Positions 1 through 7,894 of a stretch of DNA of 64,000 nucleotides are shown here, one piece after another; position 1 is the first letter of the stretch, and each line of letters opens with the position of its first letter. Position numbers and translations under genes: made by a program. The stretch is from Bradyrhizobium forestalis (lineage in GTDB: Bacteria; Pseudomonadota; Alphaproteobacteria; Rhizobiales; Xanthobacteraceae): positions 1 to 64,000 of the forward strand of contig NZ_PGVG01000007.1 of the NCBI RefSeq assembly GCF_002795245.1, in the 5' to 3' direction. The notes below the pieces were generated by a model. It did not search any database. It was not told where the DNA came from and saw only the letters and a list, made by a program, of their open reading frames with translations.

Positions 1-186
1 CTCGTCCGCACAAATCTCATGCACAGACGGCCGATCAACAACTTGCTCGAACTACGGCAATCCGTCCCAATCAACCAAAATCAGTTGAACCTTGGACTAT
101 ACTTCCAATGAACCGGACAGCCGTGGGTCAAGCCGGGGCATGACAGCGGAGGGCTTGGCACGGCCATCGTACCCCAACGCCGCCCC

Positions 187-1356
187 TTACTCCGCCAGCG
201 CCTTCATCTCCTTGTAGAGATCGGACTTGCCTTCGAAGCCGATGCCGGGGAGATCGGGCATGGTGATGTGGCCGTTCTCGACGCGGATACCGTCGGGGAA
301 GCCGCCGTAAGGCTGGAACAGGTCGGGATAGCTCTCATTGCCCCCTAAGCCGAGGCCGGCGGCGATGTTGAGCGACATCTGGTGGCCGCCATGCGGGATG
401 CAGCGGCTCGGCGACCAGCCGTGGGTCTTCAACACCTCCAGCGTGCGCTGATATTCGCACAGGCCGTAGGAGAGCGCGCAGTCGAATTGCAGCCAGTCGC
501 GGTCGGGGCGCATGCCGCCGTAGCGGATCAAATTGCGGGCGTCCTGGTGGCTGAAGAGATTCTCACCTGTCGCCATGGGGCCGGGATAGAACTCGGCGAG
601 CGCGGCCTGCAGCGCGTAGTCGAGGGGATCGCCGACCTCCTCGTACCAGAACAAGGGATAATCGCGCAGCATCTTGGCGTAGGCGATGCCGGTCTCGAGA
701 TCGAAGCGGCCATTGGCGTCGACCGCGAGCTGCGCGTCGTTGCCGATCTCTTCCAGCACGGCCTCGATACGCTTACGGTCCTCGTCGATGTCAGCGCCGC
801 CGATCTTCATCTTCACGACATTGTAGCCGCGGTCGAGATAGCCGCGCATCTCGCCACGCAGCATCGATAAGCCCTTGCCGGGATAGTAATAGCCGCCGGC
901 CGCATAAACGAAGACGCGCGGATTGGCTGTGACGCCGTGGCGTTCGGCGAGCAGACGGAACAGCGGCTTGCCGGCGATCTTCGCCACCGCGTCCCACACC
1001 GCCATGTCGATGGTGCCGACCGCAACCGAGCGCTCGCCATGGCCGCCGGGCTTCTCGTTGGTCATCATCGCGGCCCAGACCCTGTCGGGATCGAGATTGT
1101 CGCCGGCGCTGTCGAGGAGCGACTTCGGATCGGCCTCGAGAATGCGCGAGGCAAAGCGCTCGCGGATCAGGCCGCCCTGCCCGTAGCGGCCGTTGGAGTT
1201 GAAGCCGTAGCCGATGACGCGCTTGCCGTCGCGGACGACGTCGGTGACGACGGCGACGAGGCTGGTCGTCATCTTGGTGAAGTCGATATAGGCGTTGCGG
1301 ATCGGCGAGGAGATCGGCTTGGTGATCTCGCGGACGTCGACGATGCGGACGGACAT
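187..1356 (-). CDS. tarD: D(-)-tartrate dehydratase (enolase superfamily)
   Basis: This 389-residue protein belongs to the mandelate racemase/enolase superfamily and closely matches, from memory, the characterised D-tartrate dehydratase of Bradyrhizobium japonicum, which converts D-tartrate to oxaloacetate using Mg2+. The superfamily residues are visible: K-M-K at 182-184 (Lys184 is the base in the characterised enzyme), metal ligands Asp213, Glu239 and Glu265, and His322 in a PHGGH motif (general acid). Length equals that of the known enzyme. It is a cytosolic, single-gene unit on the minus strand with no recognisable tartrate transporter in the window. The ATG at 1356 is followed immediately by the conserved N-terminus, so the start is secure. 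Confidence 0.93.
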   Translation of the reverse strand: MSVRIVDVREITKPISSPIRNAYIDFTKMTTSLVAVVTDVVRDGKRVIGYGFNSNGRYGQGGLIRERFASRILEADPKSLLDSAGDNLDPDRVWAAMMTNEKPGGHGERSVAVGTIDMAVWDAVAKIAGKPLFRLLAERHGVTANPRVFVYAAGGYYYPGKGLSMLRGEMRGYLDRGYNVVKMKIGGADIDEDRKRIEAVLEEIGNDAQLAVDANGRFDLETGIAYAKMLRDYPLFWYEEVGDPLDYALQAALAEFYPGPMATGENLFSHQDARNLIRYGGMRPDRDWLQFDCALSYGLCEYQRTLEVLKTHGWSPSRCIPHGGHQMSLNIAAGLGLGGNESYPDLFQPYGGFPDGIRVENGHITMPDLPGIGFEGKSDLYKEMKALAE

Positions 1357-1400
1357 GGGGGTGGCCTTTAGTGGTCAATAGAAACTTCGTGACTGTCTCC

Positions 1401-1531
1401 CCGTCATCCCGAGGTGCTCTCCGTGGGACGCATCGCGTCCCACGGAGGGCCTCGAAGGATGAACGGCCGAGGTGCAGCCGGGCCGTCGCCCTTCGAGGCT
1501 CGCCGAAGAGGCGAGCACCTCAGGGTGACGG
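1401..1531. repeat. Nested palindromic intergenic repeat
   Basis: Outer inverted arms run 1401-1419 and 1513-1531 (near-perfect, 19 nt). A second hairpin is nested at 1419-1446 with 12-nt arms (CTCCGTGGGACG and its complement). A further pair of shorter complementary segments surrounds the centre. The element fills most of the gap between tarD and the DUF3297 gene. It has the form of the mobile-looking palindromic units scattered through Bradyrhizobium genomes and could fold as a terminator-like or transcript-stabilising structure. Confidence 0.75.
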
Positions 1532-1581
1532 ATATGCATTTGGACGCGCCGCGCCTCTTCATTGTAATGACGGCTTCGCCG

Positions 1582-1824
1582 TTACTTCTTATCCCTGAAA
1601 TACGGCTCGACCGGACCGTGCACCTTGATGGTCAGCGGGTTGCCGTAGCGGTCCTTGGCGTTGCCGGCGGTGACGCGGACCCAGCCTTCGCTGATGCAGT
1701 ACTCCTCGACATTGGTCTTCTCGACGCCCTTGAAGCGGATGCCGACGTCGCGCGCCAGGATGTCCGCGTTGTAATAGGGGCTGTTCGGATCGACCGACAG
1801 GCGGTCGGGAAATTCGTCGCTCAT
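1582..1824 (-). CDS. DUF3297 family protein
   Basis: An 80-residue soluble protein with the conserved features of DUF3297, a small alphaproteobacterial/proteobacterial family of unknown function: an N-terminal DRLSVDP segment, then RDVGIRFKG, and a C-terminal DRYGNPLTIK region. The reading frame is open for 40 codons upstream, but conservation starts at the ATG at 1824, which is preferred. It lies 11 nt downstream of the glutathione peroxidase stop codon, so it is probably the last gene of an amidase-gpx-DUF3297 transcription unit. No catalytic motif is visible. Confidence 0.85.
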   Translation of the reverse strand: MSDEFPDRLSVDPNSPYYNADILARDVGIRFKGVEKTNVEEYCISEGWVRVTAGNAKDRYGNPLTIKVHGPVEPYFRDKK

Positions 1825-1835
1825 GATTGTCTCGC

Positions 1836-2312
1836 TCACAACAGTGTTTCGATTTGCTGCCGCAACCCCTCGGGCCGGGCGGTCGGCGCATAGCGCGCGA
1901 TCACCTTGCCGGCACGGTTCACCAGGAATTTGGTGAAATTCCATTTGATGGAGGCGCCCAAGAGGCCGGATTGCTGACGTTTCAGGTACTCATACAACGG
2001 ATGCGCCTTCGGCCCGTTGACGTCGATCTTCTCGAACAGGGGAAAGGTGACGTCGTAATGGGTCGAGCAGAATTCCTGGATCTCGCTCGCCTGCCCCGGC
2101 TCCTGCGCACCGAACTGGTTGCAGGGAAAGCCGAGCACCGAGAAGCCACGCGGAGAGAGGTCGCGATAGAGATCCTCAAGACCGCGATATTGCGGCGTGA
2201 AGCCGCATTTGCTGGCGGTGTTGACGATCAAGAGCACCTGCCCCTCGAACCGGCGCATCGGCACCTCCTCGCCGGCGAGCGAGTTGGCCTTGAAGTCGTA
2301 GATGGCGGTCAT
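1836..2312 (-). CDS. Glutathione peroxidase (Cys type)
   Basis: This 158-residue thioredoxin-fold peroxidase reduces hydroperoxides. The catalytic set is visible: peroxidatic Cys36 in NTASKCGFT, Gln70 in the FGAQEPG motif, and Trp124-Asn125 in WNFTKFL. It has no signal peptide, so it is cytosolic and BtuE-like. Cys83 could be the resolving cysteine of the thioredoxin-dependent monomeric type. The start at 2312 lies 2 nt downstream of the amidase stop, which implies translational coupling. The reading frame extends further upstream inside the amidase gene, but this extension has no family similarity. Confidence 0.92.
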   Translation of the reverse strand: MTAIYDFKANSLAGEEVPMRRFEGQVLLIVNTASKCGFTPQYRGLEDLYRDLSPRGFSVLGFPCNQFGAQEPGQASEIQEFCSTHYDVTFPLFEKIDVNGPKAHPLYEYLKRQQSGLLGASIKWNFTKFLVNRAGKVIARYAPTARPEGLRQQIETLL

Positions 2313-2314
2313 CG

Positions 2315-3715
2315 CTAGCCCACGGGATCGATCGGCGACGGCGGCACGCCGCCGGCCTCGATCGCTTCGCCCGCGAGCAGGCACAGATCCTCGCGATAGC
2401 GGCCGGAGACGATGTGCACGCCGACCGGCGCCTTGCCGACGAGGCCGGTGGAGACGACGAGGCCGGGCAGGCCCATGAAGGGAATGGCGATCTGCGGCAG
2501 CTGCGCTTCCCAGACGCGCTTGAAGGATTCGTCGTCCTTGCAATCGAGATGATCGGGGAACGGCAATTCGCCGGAGACCGGCGTCAGCAGCACAGCGTAT
2601 TTCTCGAAGAACAGCATCCAGTCGCGGGTGAAAGTGGCACGGCGGGTCAGCGCCTTGGCGTAGTCCGCCTGATCCATCGGCGTGACCCTGCCGCGGTTGC
2701 CGCGCAGGCAGGCCAGCGCACCGGGATCGCCTTCGCGCTCGGCCATCTCGACCTGCGCCTCATAACCGTCGCCGAGCCACAGCTTGATCTGCCACTCGAC
2801 CGCCTCACGCATCGGCGGCGTGTCCTCGATGATGTCGACGGTCCAGCCGGCGCGTTCGAGGCGCTTGCCGGCATCGCTCACCGCGGCCTTCACCTCCGGC
2901 GTGGTGGCAAGGCCGCCCGGATTGAGGCAGAGCGCGGCGCGCTTCTCCCGTGCCGGGCCTTGCAGCGGCACCGGCACGAACCAGGGATCGCGGATGTCGC
3001 GGGCCGACATCGCTTCGAGCGAAATCCGCAAGTCGTTCCCCGTGCGCGCCAGCGGCCCGGCCACCGCCATGATCTGCGGGCCGATCGGGCGCTCCGGCAG
3101 CGCCGGGTTGAAGGCGGGGATGCGGCCGAGCGTCGGGCGCAGGCCGTGCACCCCGCAGGCATAGGCGGGATAGCGGATCGAGCCGGCGATGTCGGTGCCG
3201 TGAGCAATGTGGCCGATGCCGGCCGCGACCGCCGAGCCGGCGCCGCCGGAGGAGCCGCCCGGCGTCAGCGAGGCATCACGGGGGTTCCTGGTGTCGCCAT
3301 GAATGAGATTGGTGGTGAACCAGCGGTAGGAGAAGGCCGGGCAATTGGTGCGGCCAAGCAGGACGGCACCCGCCTTGCGGAAATTGGCGACGACCGGATT
3401 GTCCTCGCGTGCGATCACGTCGCGCTGCAGCTTGAGGCCGTTGGTGGTGGCAAAGCCTTCCTGGTCGACATTGGCCTTGATGGTGACGGGTACGCCGGCG
3501 AGCACCCCGGGATCCTCGCCCCGCGCGATCGCGGCATCGACGGCATCGGCCTGCTTGAGCACGTCCTCCGGCCGGTGGTCGATCACGGCGTTCAGCGCGG
3601 GGTTGACCGCATCCAGGCGCGCGAGACCGGCCTTGGCGGCCTCCCTGGCGGACACCTTTTTGGACTTGACGAGGGTGGCGAGGTCGGCGGCCGACAGGCG
3701 CCAGAGATCTTGCAT
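2315..3715 (-). CDS. Amidase signature family enzyme
   Basis: A 466-residue amidase-signature hydrolase. The Ser-cisSer-Lys triad is visible as Lys80 (in VTIKANVD), Ser155/Ser156 (in TPGGSSGG) and Ser179 (in DIAGSIRYPA). The family cleaves C-N amide bonds in very diverse substrates, so the substrate cannot be assigned; general annotation pipelines often call such proteins AtzF/GatA-like, but GatB and GatC genes are absent here, arguing against a tRNA role. The ATG at 3715 gives the conserved MQDLWRLSA start; an upstream in-frame start adds 13 unconserved residues. It appears to lead the operon with the glutathione peroxidase gene. Confidence 0.88.
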   Translation of the reverse strand: MQDLWRLSAADLATLVKSKKVSAREAAKAGLARLDAVNPALNAVIDHRPEDVLKQADAVDAAIARGEDPGVLAGVPVTIKANVDQEGFATTNGLKLQRDVIAREDNPVVANFRKAGAVLLGRTNCPAFSYRWFTTNLIHGDTRNPRDASLTPGGSSGGAGSAVAAGIGHIAHGTDIAGSIRYPAYACGVHGLRPTLGRIPAFNPALPERPIGPQIMAVAGPLARTGNDLRISLEAMSARDIRDPWFVPVPLQGPAREKRAALCLNPGGLATTPEVKAAVSDAGKRLERAGWTVDIIEDTPPMREAVEWQIKLWLGDGYEAQVEMAEREGDPGALACLRGNRGRVTPMDQADYAKALTRRATFTRDWMLFFEKYAVLLTPVSGELPFPDHLDCKDDESFKRVWEAQLPQIAIPFMGLPGLVVSTGLVGKAPVGVHIVSGRYREDLCLLAGEAIEAGGVPPSPIDPVG

Positions 3716-3794
3716 GGCTTGCTCCGTATGACCGGCGTCTTTTAGCGCCGGCAACGCGGCAAAGCCATGCGGATTTCGCGGGGGTGAAGGTGTT

Positions 3795-3928
3795 CACCTC
3801 TCCCGTAGGGAGAGGTCGGAGCGCATCGAAGATGCGATCCGGGTGAGGGGTTGCGGTTTCACTGCATGCTGCGGCCCCCCTCACCCGGATTGCTCCGCAA
3901 TCCGACCTCTCCCCGTCGGGGAGAGGTG
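3795..3928. repeat. Dispersed palindromic repeat, family A copy 1
   Basis: An element of about 134 bp bounded by two small hairpins (CTCTCCC-gta-GGGAGAG at the left and CTCTCCCC-gt-CGGGGAGAG at the right). It contains the inner inverted words GGGTGAGGGG and CCCCTCACCC. A near-complete copy in the opposite orientation lies at 33566-33698, and related but diverged elements lie at 18061-18206 and 19739-19935. It sits upstream of the amidase gene and downstream of the DUF6894 gene. Confidence 0.8.
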
Positions 3929-3958
3929 GGCACTGGGCGCTTGGCTCGCCCGTGGGCC

Positions 3959-4216
3959 TCAATGCTTCGTCGCCGACTGGTCCGGCAGGTCCAGCAGGGC
4001 CTCGGTGAAGGGAAACTCCAGCACGATCTCGCCGTCGGCGTCGGTCACCTCGATGACTGCCTCCAGCAGGGCCCGTTGGGTGCCTTCCGACTTCACGACT
4101 TCAAGGATCATCTGGCGCGCGACCTCCCAGGCGCGGTCGGGGTTGCGCAGGTCCTCGCCGTCAGGATCCACGATCAATTCGTCGCCGATACGGGTGTTGA
4201 AGAAATATCTGGGCAT
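3959..4216 (-). CDS. DUF6894 family protein
   Basis: An 85-residue acidic protein beginning MPRYFFNTRIGDELIVDPDG, the signature opening of DUF6894, a small family abundant in Rhizobiales. Its role is unknown. The conserved N-terminal beta-hairpin (RYFF, then an acidic D-x-D/E-G-x-E/D turn) is followed by a helix (AWEVARQMILEVV) and a C-terminal strand (EIVLEFPFTEAL). It stands alone on the minus strand, divergent from the pqq operon. No transmembrane segment or signal peptide is present. Confidence 0.85.
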   Translation of the reverse strand: MPRYFFNTRIGDELIVDPDGEDLRNPDRAWEVARQMILEVVKSEGTQRALLEAVIEVTDADGEIVLEFPFTEALLDLPDQSATKH

Positions 4217-4382
4217 GCCTGATCCATTGGGGTCGCCTGTAGCCGAAGAGAAGCCGTCCCATACTCACAACTGGTTTATCCCGACAGGGATCACGACCTA
4301 TCGGCAATTTTGCGTATGGCTTCGCTCATCTTTACGGCCGCAATGCGCTCTCTTTGCAGTGCAACAATTCTCCCAGCCTACT

Positions 4383-4423
4383 ACCTAGGTCGGGAAAATT
4401 TCACTGGCGAACTTTTCCGCCAG
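4383..4423. promoter_or_regulatory. Palindromes upstream of pqqA
   Basis: The gap before pqqA holds a perfect 8-bp palindrome ACCTAGGT (4383-4390) and an inverted repeat CTGGCG-N8-CGCCAG (4404-4423), about 56 nt before the pqqA ATG. Their position suits an operator or a 5'-leader hairpin for the pqq operon. No regulator can be named from sequence alone, and no convincing sigma-70 boxes were found. The remainder of 4217-4478 shows nothing recognisable. Confidence 0.3.
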
Positions 4424-4478
4424 CATTAGTTTAACGGGTGGGCGGATACGTCCCTAATTCCCAAGATGGAGAGCCGAA

Positions 4479-4559
4479 ATGGCCTGGAAAGCCCCTAAGA
4501 TCGTCGAAGTGCCCTGCGGCATGGAAATCAACATGTATGTGAGCGCCACCCGCAAGTAA
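4479..4559 (+). CDS. pqqA: PQQ precursor peptide PqqA
   Basis: A 26-residue peptide, MAWKAPKIVEVPCG at its start and MYVSATRK at its end. It carries the hallmark Glu16-xxx-Tyr20 pair (E-I-N-M-Y) that PqqE cross-links and that becomes the PQQ cofactor. A clear Shine-Dalgarno GGAGAG (4468-4473) precedes the ATG by 5 nt. Immediately downstream are pqqB, pqqC, pqqD and pqqE in order, which makes the identification secure despite the small size. PqqA is the ribosomal substrate that PqqD presents to the radical SAM enzyme PqqE. Confidence 0.97.
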   Translation: MAWKAPKIVEVPCGMEINMYVSATRK

Positions 4560-4585
4560 GCGGTTGGTGAGATCGCGTTCTGCGC

Positions 4586-4649
4586 AGGTGGGTCTTTCGG
4601 TCACGATTCGTTTCCGGAAGACGGGATTGTGTCGGCCTGAGATCCACCT
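4586..4649 (+). promoter_or_regulatory. Inverted repeat between pqqA and pqqB
   Basis: The 117-nt pqqA-pqqB spacer contains AGGTGGGTC (4586-4594) and GATCCACCT (4641-4649), which can pair as a 9-bp stem with one G-U pair. A hairpin here could attenuate readthrough or protect the pqqA message, which would explain how a substrate peptide is made in excess of its enzymes. No U-tract follows, so it is not a classical intrinsic terminator. Confidence 0.4.
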
Positions 4650-4676
4650 CGCGAATTCGCCTCCAGGAGACGGATC

Positions 4677-5606
4677 ATGCTTCGCGTCGTCGTCCTGGGC
4701 GCCGGGGCCGGCGGCGGAATCCCGCAATGGAATTGCGGCTGCGAGGGCTGCCGAGCGGCCCGCAGCGGCGGCCACGAGCTTCAAAGGACCCAAGCCTCGG
4801 TCGCCTTCAGCGGCGACGGCGAGCACTGGTTCCTGATCAACGCCTCTCCCGACCTGCGGCAGCAATTGAACGCCACGCCACAGCTGCACCCGAAGGCGGG
4901 CGCGCTGCGCCACACGCCGATTGCGGGCGTGATCTTGACCAACAGCGAAGTCGATGCCGTCGCAGGCCTGCTGTCGATGCGCGAGGGCTCGCCCTTTACG
5001 GTTTATGCACACGAGAAGGTGCTGGCGATCCTCAGCACCAACAGCATCTTCAATGTGCTGAGTGAGAAGAACGTGCGGCGCCAGCCGATCGCTCTCCGCG
5101 AGCCGTTCGAGCCGCGGCTGCCGGATGGTACGCGCTCCGGCCTGGAGGTGCTGCCCTTCCCGGTGCCGGGCAAGTCGGCCTGGTATCTGGAAGGCAAGGT
5201 GCATCCGGGCGGCGAGAGCGGCGACGGCGATACGCTCGGCCTGAAGATCACCGACAAGGCCACGGGCAAGTGCTTCTACTTCATCGCGGCCTGCGCCGAG
5301 GTCACCGACGCGCTCAAGGCCGAGATCGACGGCGCCGCGCTGGTGTTCTTCGACGGCACGGTCTGGCGCGACGACGAGATGATCAGGGCCGGCCTCGGCC
5401 ACAAGACCGGCAAGAGCATGGGACATGTCGCGATGTCCGGAGCCGACGGCGCCATCGCGCGGCTGGCCGACCTCAATATCGACAGGAAGCTGTTTCTGCA
5501 TATCAATAACTCGAATCCGGCGCTGCTGCCCGGCTCGCCCGAGCGCAAGGCCACTGAAGAGGCGGGCTGGCAGATACCCGCGGATGGAACGGAGATCGTG
5601 CTGTGA
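4677..5606 (+). CDS. pqqB: PQQ biosynthesis protein PqqB
   Basis: A 309-residue metallo-beta-lactamase-fold protein of PQQ biosynthesis, the usual family length. Visible are the N-terminal GAGAGGGIPQWNCGC signature with the structural-zinc cysteines 20, 22 and 25, and INASPDLRQQL. Family work proposes that PqqB hydroxylates the Glu-Tyr dipeptide released from PqqA. At residues 91-95 the sequence reads E-V-D-A-V, where many relatives have an Asp-His pair; this may be lineage-specific. Shine-Dalgarno AGGAGA (4665-4670) precedes the ATG. The stop overlaps the pqqC start (GTGA). Confidence 0.95.
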   Translation: MLRVVVLGAGAGGGIPQWNCGCEGCRAARSGGHELQRTQASVAFSGDGEHWFLINASPDLRQQLNATPQLHPKAGALRHTPIAGVILTNSEVDAVAGLLSMREGSPFTVYAHEKVLAILSTNSIFNVLSEKNVRRQPIALREPFEPRLPDGTRSGLEVLPFPVPGKSAWYLEGKVHPGGESGDGDTLGLKITDKATGKCFYFIAACAEVTDALKAEIDGAALVFFDGTVWRDDEMIRAGLGHKTGKSMGHVAMSGADGAIARLADLNIDRKLFLHINNSNPALLPGSPERKATEEAGWQIPADGTEIVL

Positions 5607-6382
5607 ATGCCGCATCATTGACTGGAATGACCGCGCTCTCGATCGGCAAGGATTTGAGGCTCAACTCGGCCGAGGAGCTGGAGGCAACGCTGCGCCATAT
5701 CGGGGCGACGCGCTATCACAGCCTGCATCCGTTCCATAAGCTGCTGCATGGCGGCAAGCTGAACAAGGGCCAGGTGCAGGCCTGGGCGCTCAACCGCTAC
5801 TATTACCAGAGCACGATCCCGATCAAGGACGCGGTGGTGATCTCGCGCTTCCGCGACCGCGCCACGCGCCTGGAATGGCGCCATCGGATCGAGGACCATG
5901 ACGGCGATGTCGGCAGCGAAGGCGGCATCGAGCGCTGGCTCAAGCTGACCGAAGGGCTCGGGCTCGACACCGCTTACGTGGAATCGACCGAGGGCATCTT
6001 GCCGGCGACGCGTTTCGCGGTGGAGGCCTACGTGCACTATTGCCGCGAGAAGAGCCCGCTGGAGGCGATCGCCTCCTCGCTCACCGAGCTGTTCGCGCCA
6101 AGCATCCACGAAGAGCGCATCGCCGGCATGTTGCAGCATTACGACTTCGTCAATCCTGACATCATGAGCTACTTCAAGCGCCGCCTCACCCAGGCGCCGC
6201 GCGATGCCAATTTCGCGCTTCATTATGTCAAGACGCACGCCACGACGCCGGAGCAGCGCGCGCAGGTCTGCAATGCGCTGATCTTCAAGACCAACGTGCT
6301 GTGGGTGCAGCTCGACGCACTCCAGCACGCCTATGTCGAGGGCCACATTCCGCCGGGCGCGTTCGTGCCCAAAGCGAGCTGA
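5603..6382 (+). CDS. pqqC: Pyrroloquinoline-quinone synthase PqqC
   Basis: A 259-residue all-helical, cofactor-free oxidase that catalyses the last step of PQQ synthesis: ring closure and eight-electron oxidation of AHQQ with O2. Family motifs seen are HPFHKLLHGGKL, ALNRYYYQSTIPIKDA and RHRIEDHDGD. The GTG start at 5603 overlaps the pqqB stop by 4 nt; an in-frame ATG at 5627 is an alternative. The gene ends directly before the pqqD Shine-Dalgarno sequence, so pqqB-E are translated as a coupled unit. Confidence 0.95.
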   Translation: MNAASLTGMTALSIGKDLRLNSAEELEATLRHIGATRYHSLHPFHKLLHGGKLNKGQVQAWALNRYYYQSTIPIKDAVVISRFRDRATRLEWRHRIEDHDGDVGSEGGIERWLKLTEGLGLDTAYVESTEGILPATRFAVEAYVHYCREKSPLEAIASSLTELFAPSIHEERIAGMLQHYDFVNPDIMSYFKRRLTQAPRDANFALHYVKTHATTPEQRAQVCNALIFKTNVLWVQLDALQHAYVEGHIPPGAFVPKAS

Positions 6383-6392
6383 AGGAGGATCG

Positions 6393-6704
6393 ATGGCTGG
6401 GCCGCGGAACATCAGCATCAGCGAGGCAAGCCGCCCCGTGCTGCCGCGGCATGCCAAGCTGAAGTATGACGAGACCCGCAAGGTCTGGGTGATCCTGGCG
6501 CCGGAACGGGTGCTGGCGCCGGATGAGATCGCGGTCGAGGTCTTGCAGCTCTGCAACGGTGAGCGCAATGTCGGCGAGGTCGCCGATCAATTGGCGGAGA
6601 AATACGCCGCACCGCGCGAGGCGATCCTGGCCGACGTCATCGCCATGCTCCAGGACCTCGCCGACAAGGGCTTCCTGACCGAAGCCCGGGAGAAGACGTC
6701 ATGA
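6393..6704 (+). CDS. pqqD: PQQ peptide chaperone PqqD
   Basis: A 103-residue RiPP recognition protein that binds the PqqA leader and delivers it to PqqE. The winged-helix RRE fold signature is seen: RPVLPRHAKLKYDE near the N-terminus, WVILAPERV, then the LQLCNGERNVGEVADQL helix-turn segment. The ATG at 6393 is chosen because of the strong AAGGAGG Shine-Dalgarno sequence (6382-6388) and because conservation begins there. The 3' end overlaps the pqqE start by ATGA. The protein is separate here, not fused to PqqC or PqqE as in some other bacteria. Confidence 0.95.
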   Translation: MAGPRNISISEASRPVLPRHAKLKYDETRKVWVILAPERVLAPDEIAVEVLQLCNGERNVGEVADQLAEKYAAPREAILADVIAMLQDLADKGFLTEAREKTS

Positions 6705-7894
6705 GCGACGTGCTCGGCAACATCCCGCCCGGGATCAGCGACAGCCTCGCGGTGCTGGAGAAGCAGCGCTCGACGGCGGAGACGTTCGGCATTCCGCTCG
6801 CCGTGCTGCTCGAGATCACCCATCGCTGTCCGCTGCAATGCCCCTATTGCTCCAATCCCGTCGAGCTTGACCGCTCCGGCAAGGAGCTGACCACGCAGGA
6901 GTGGAAGAAGGTGCTGAGCGAGCTTGCCGAGATCGGCGTGCTGCAGGTGCACTTCTCCGGCGGCGAGCCGACCGCGCGCAAGGACCTGGTCGAGCTGGTG
7001 AAGCATGCCAGCGACGCCGGCCTCTATACCAATCTGATCACCTCGGCGGTGCTGCTGACGCGCGAGAAGCTCAGCGAGCTCGCGGACGCCGGGCTTTGCC
7101 ATGTCCAGATCAGTTTCCAGGGCGTCGAGGAAGGCCTTGCCGATCGCGTCGCCGGTTACAGGAACGCTCATCGCAAGAAGCTCGAAGTCGCGAAATGGAC
7201 GCGCGAGGTCGACCTGCCGCTCACCGTCAACGCGGTGATGCACCGGCAGAACCTGCACCAGCTCCCTGATATCATCCAGATGGCGCTCGATCTCGACGCC
7301 GACCGGCTCGAGGTCGCCAATGTCCAATATTACGGCTGGGCGCTGAAGAACCGCGCCGCCTTGATGCCGACGGTAGCGCAGCTCGACGAGTGCACCCGCC
7401 TCGTCGAGGAGGCGCGCGAACGGCTGAAGGGCCGGCTGACCATCGACTATGTCGTGCCCGACTATTACGCGCTGCGGCCGAAGAAATGTATGGGCGGCTG
7501 GGGCCGGCAGTTCTTCAACATCTCGCCCGCCGGCAAGGTGCTGCCGTGCCATGCTGCCGAGAGCATCACGGGGCTCGATTTCGAATCGGTGCGCTCCAAC
7601 CATTCGATCGCCTGGATCTGGCAGAATTCCGAGGCCTTCAATCGCTATCGCGGCACCGGCTGGATGAAGGAGCCGTGCAGATCTTGCGAATTCCGCGAGA
7701 GCGATTTCGGCGGCTGTCGCTGCCAGGCCTTCGCGCTGACCGGCGATGCCGCCAACACCGATCCGGCCTGCGCGCTGTCGCCGCTGCACGAGACCATCTT
7801 CAAGCAGGCCGAGCGCGAGGCCGAGGGCGAGATCAACCGCTTCCTCTATCGCAACTTCGCCGGCGGCACCCTGGAATCCGAGAATGACGCCTGA
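6701..7894 (+). CDS. pqqE: PqqA peptide cyclase PqqE (radical SAM/SPASM)
   Basis: A 397-residue radical SAM enzyme that forms the carbon-carbon bond between Glu16 and Tyr20 of PqqA. The SAM cluster motif CxxxCxxC is Cys43, Cys47 and Cys50 (in HRCPLQCPYC). The GGEP motif follows in FSGGEPTARKDL. The C-terminal SPASM region supplies auxiliary-cluster cysteines in KVLPCHAAE and in the CRSCEF...GGCRCQAF segment. Its start overlaps pqqD by 4 nt, and its 3' end overlaps the next gene by 11 nt. Confidence 0.97.
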   Translation: MSDVLGNIPPGISDSLAVLEKQRSTAETFGIPLAVLLEITHRCPLQCPYCSNPVELDRSGKELTTQEWKKVLSELAEIGVLQVHFSGGEPTARKDLVELVKHASDAGLYTNLITSAVLLTREKLSELADAGLCHVQISFQGVEEGLADRVAGYRNAHRKKLEVAKWTREVDLPLTVNAVMHRQNLHQLPDIIQMALDLDADRLEVANVQYYGWALKNRAALMPTVAQLDECTRLVEEARERLKGRLTIDYVVPDYYALRPKKCMGGWGRQFFNISPAGKVLPCHAAESITGLDFESVRSNHSIAWIWQNSEAFNRYRGTGWMKEPCRSCEFRESDFGGCRCQAFALTGDAANTDPACALSPLHETIFKQAEREAEGEINRFLYRNFAGGTLESENDA

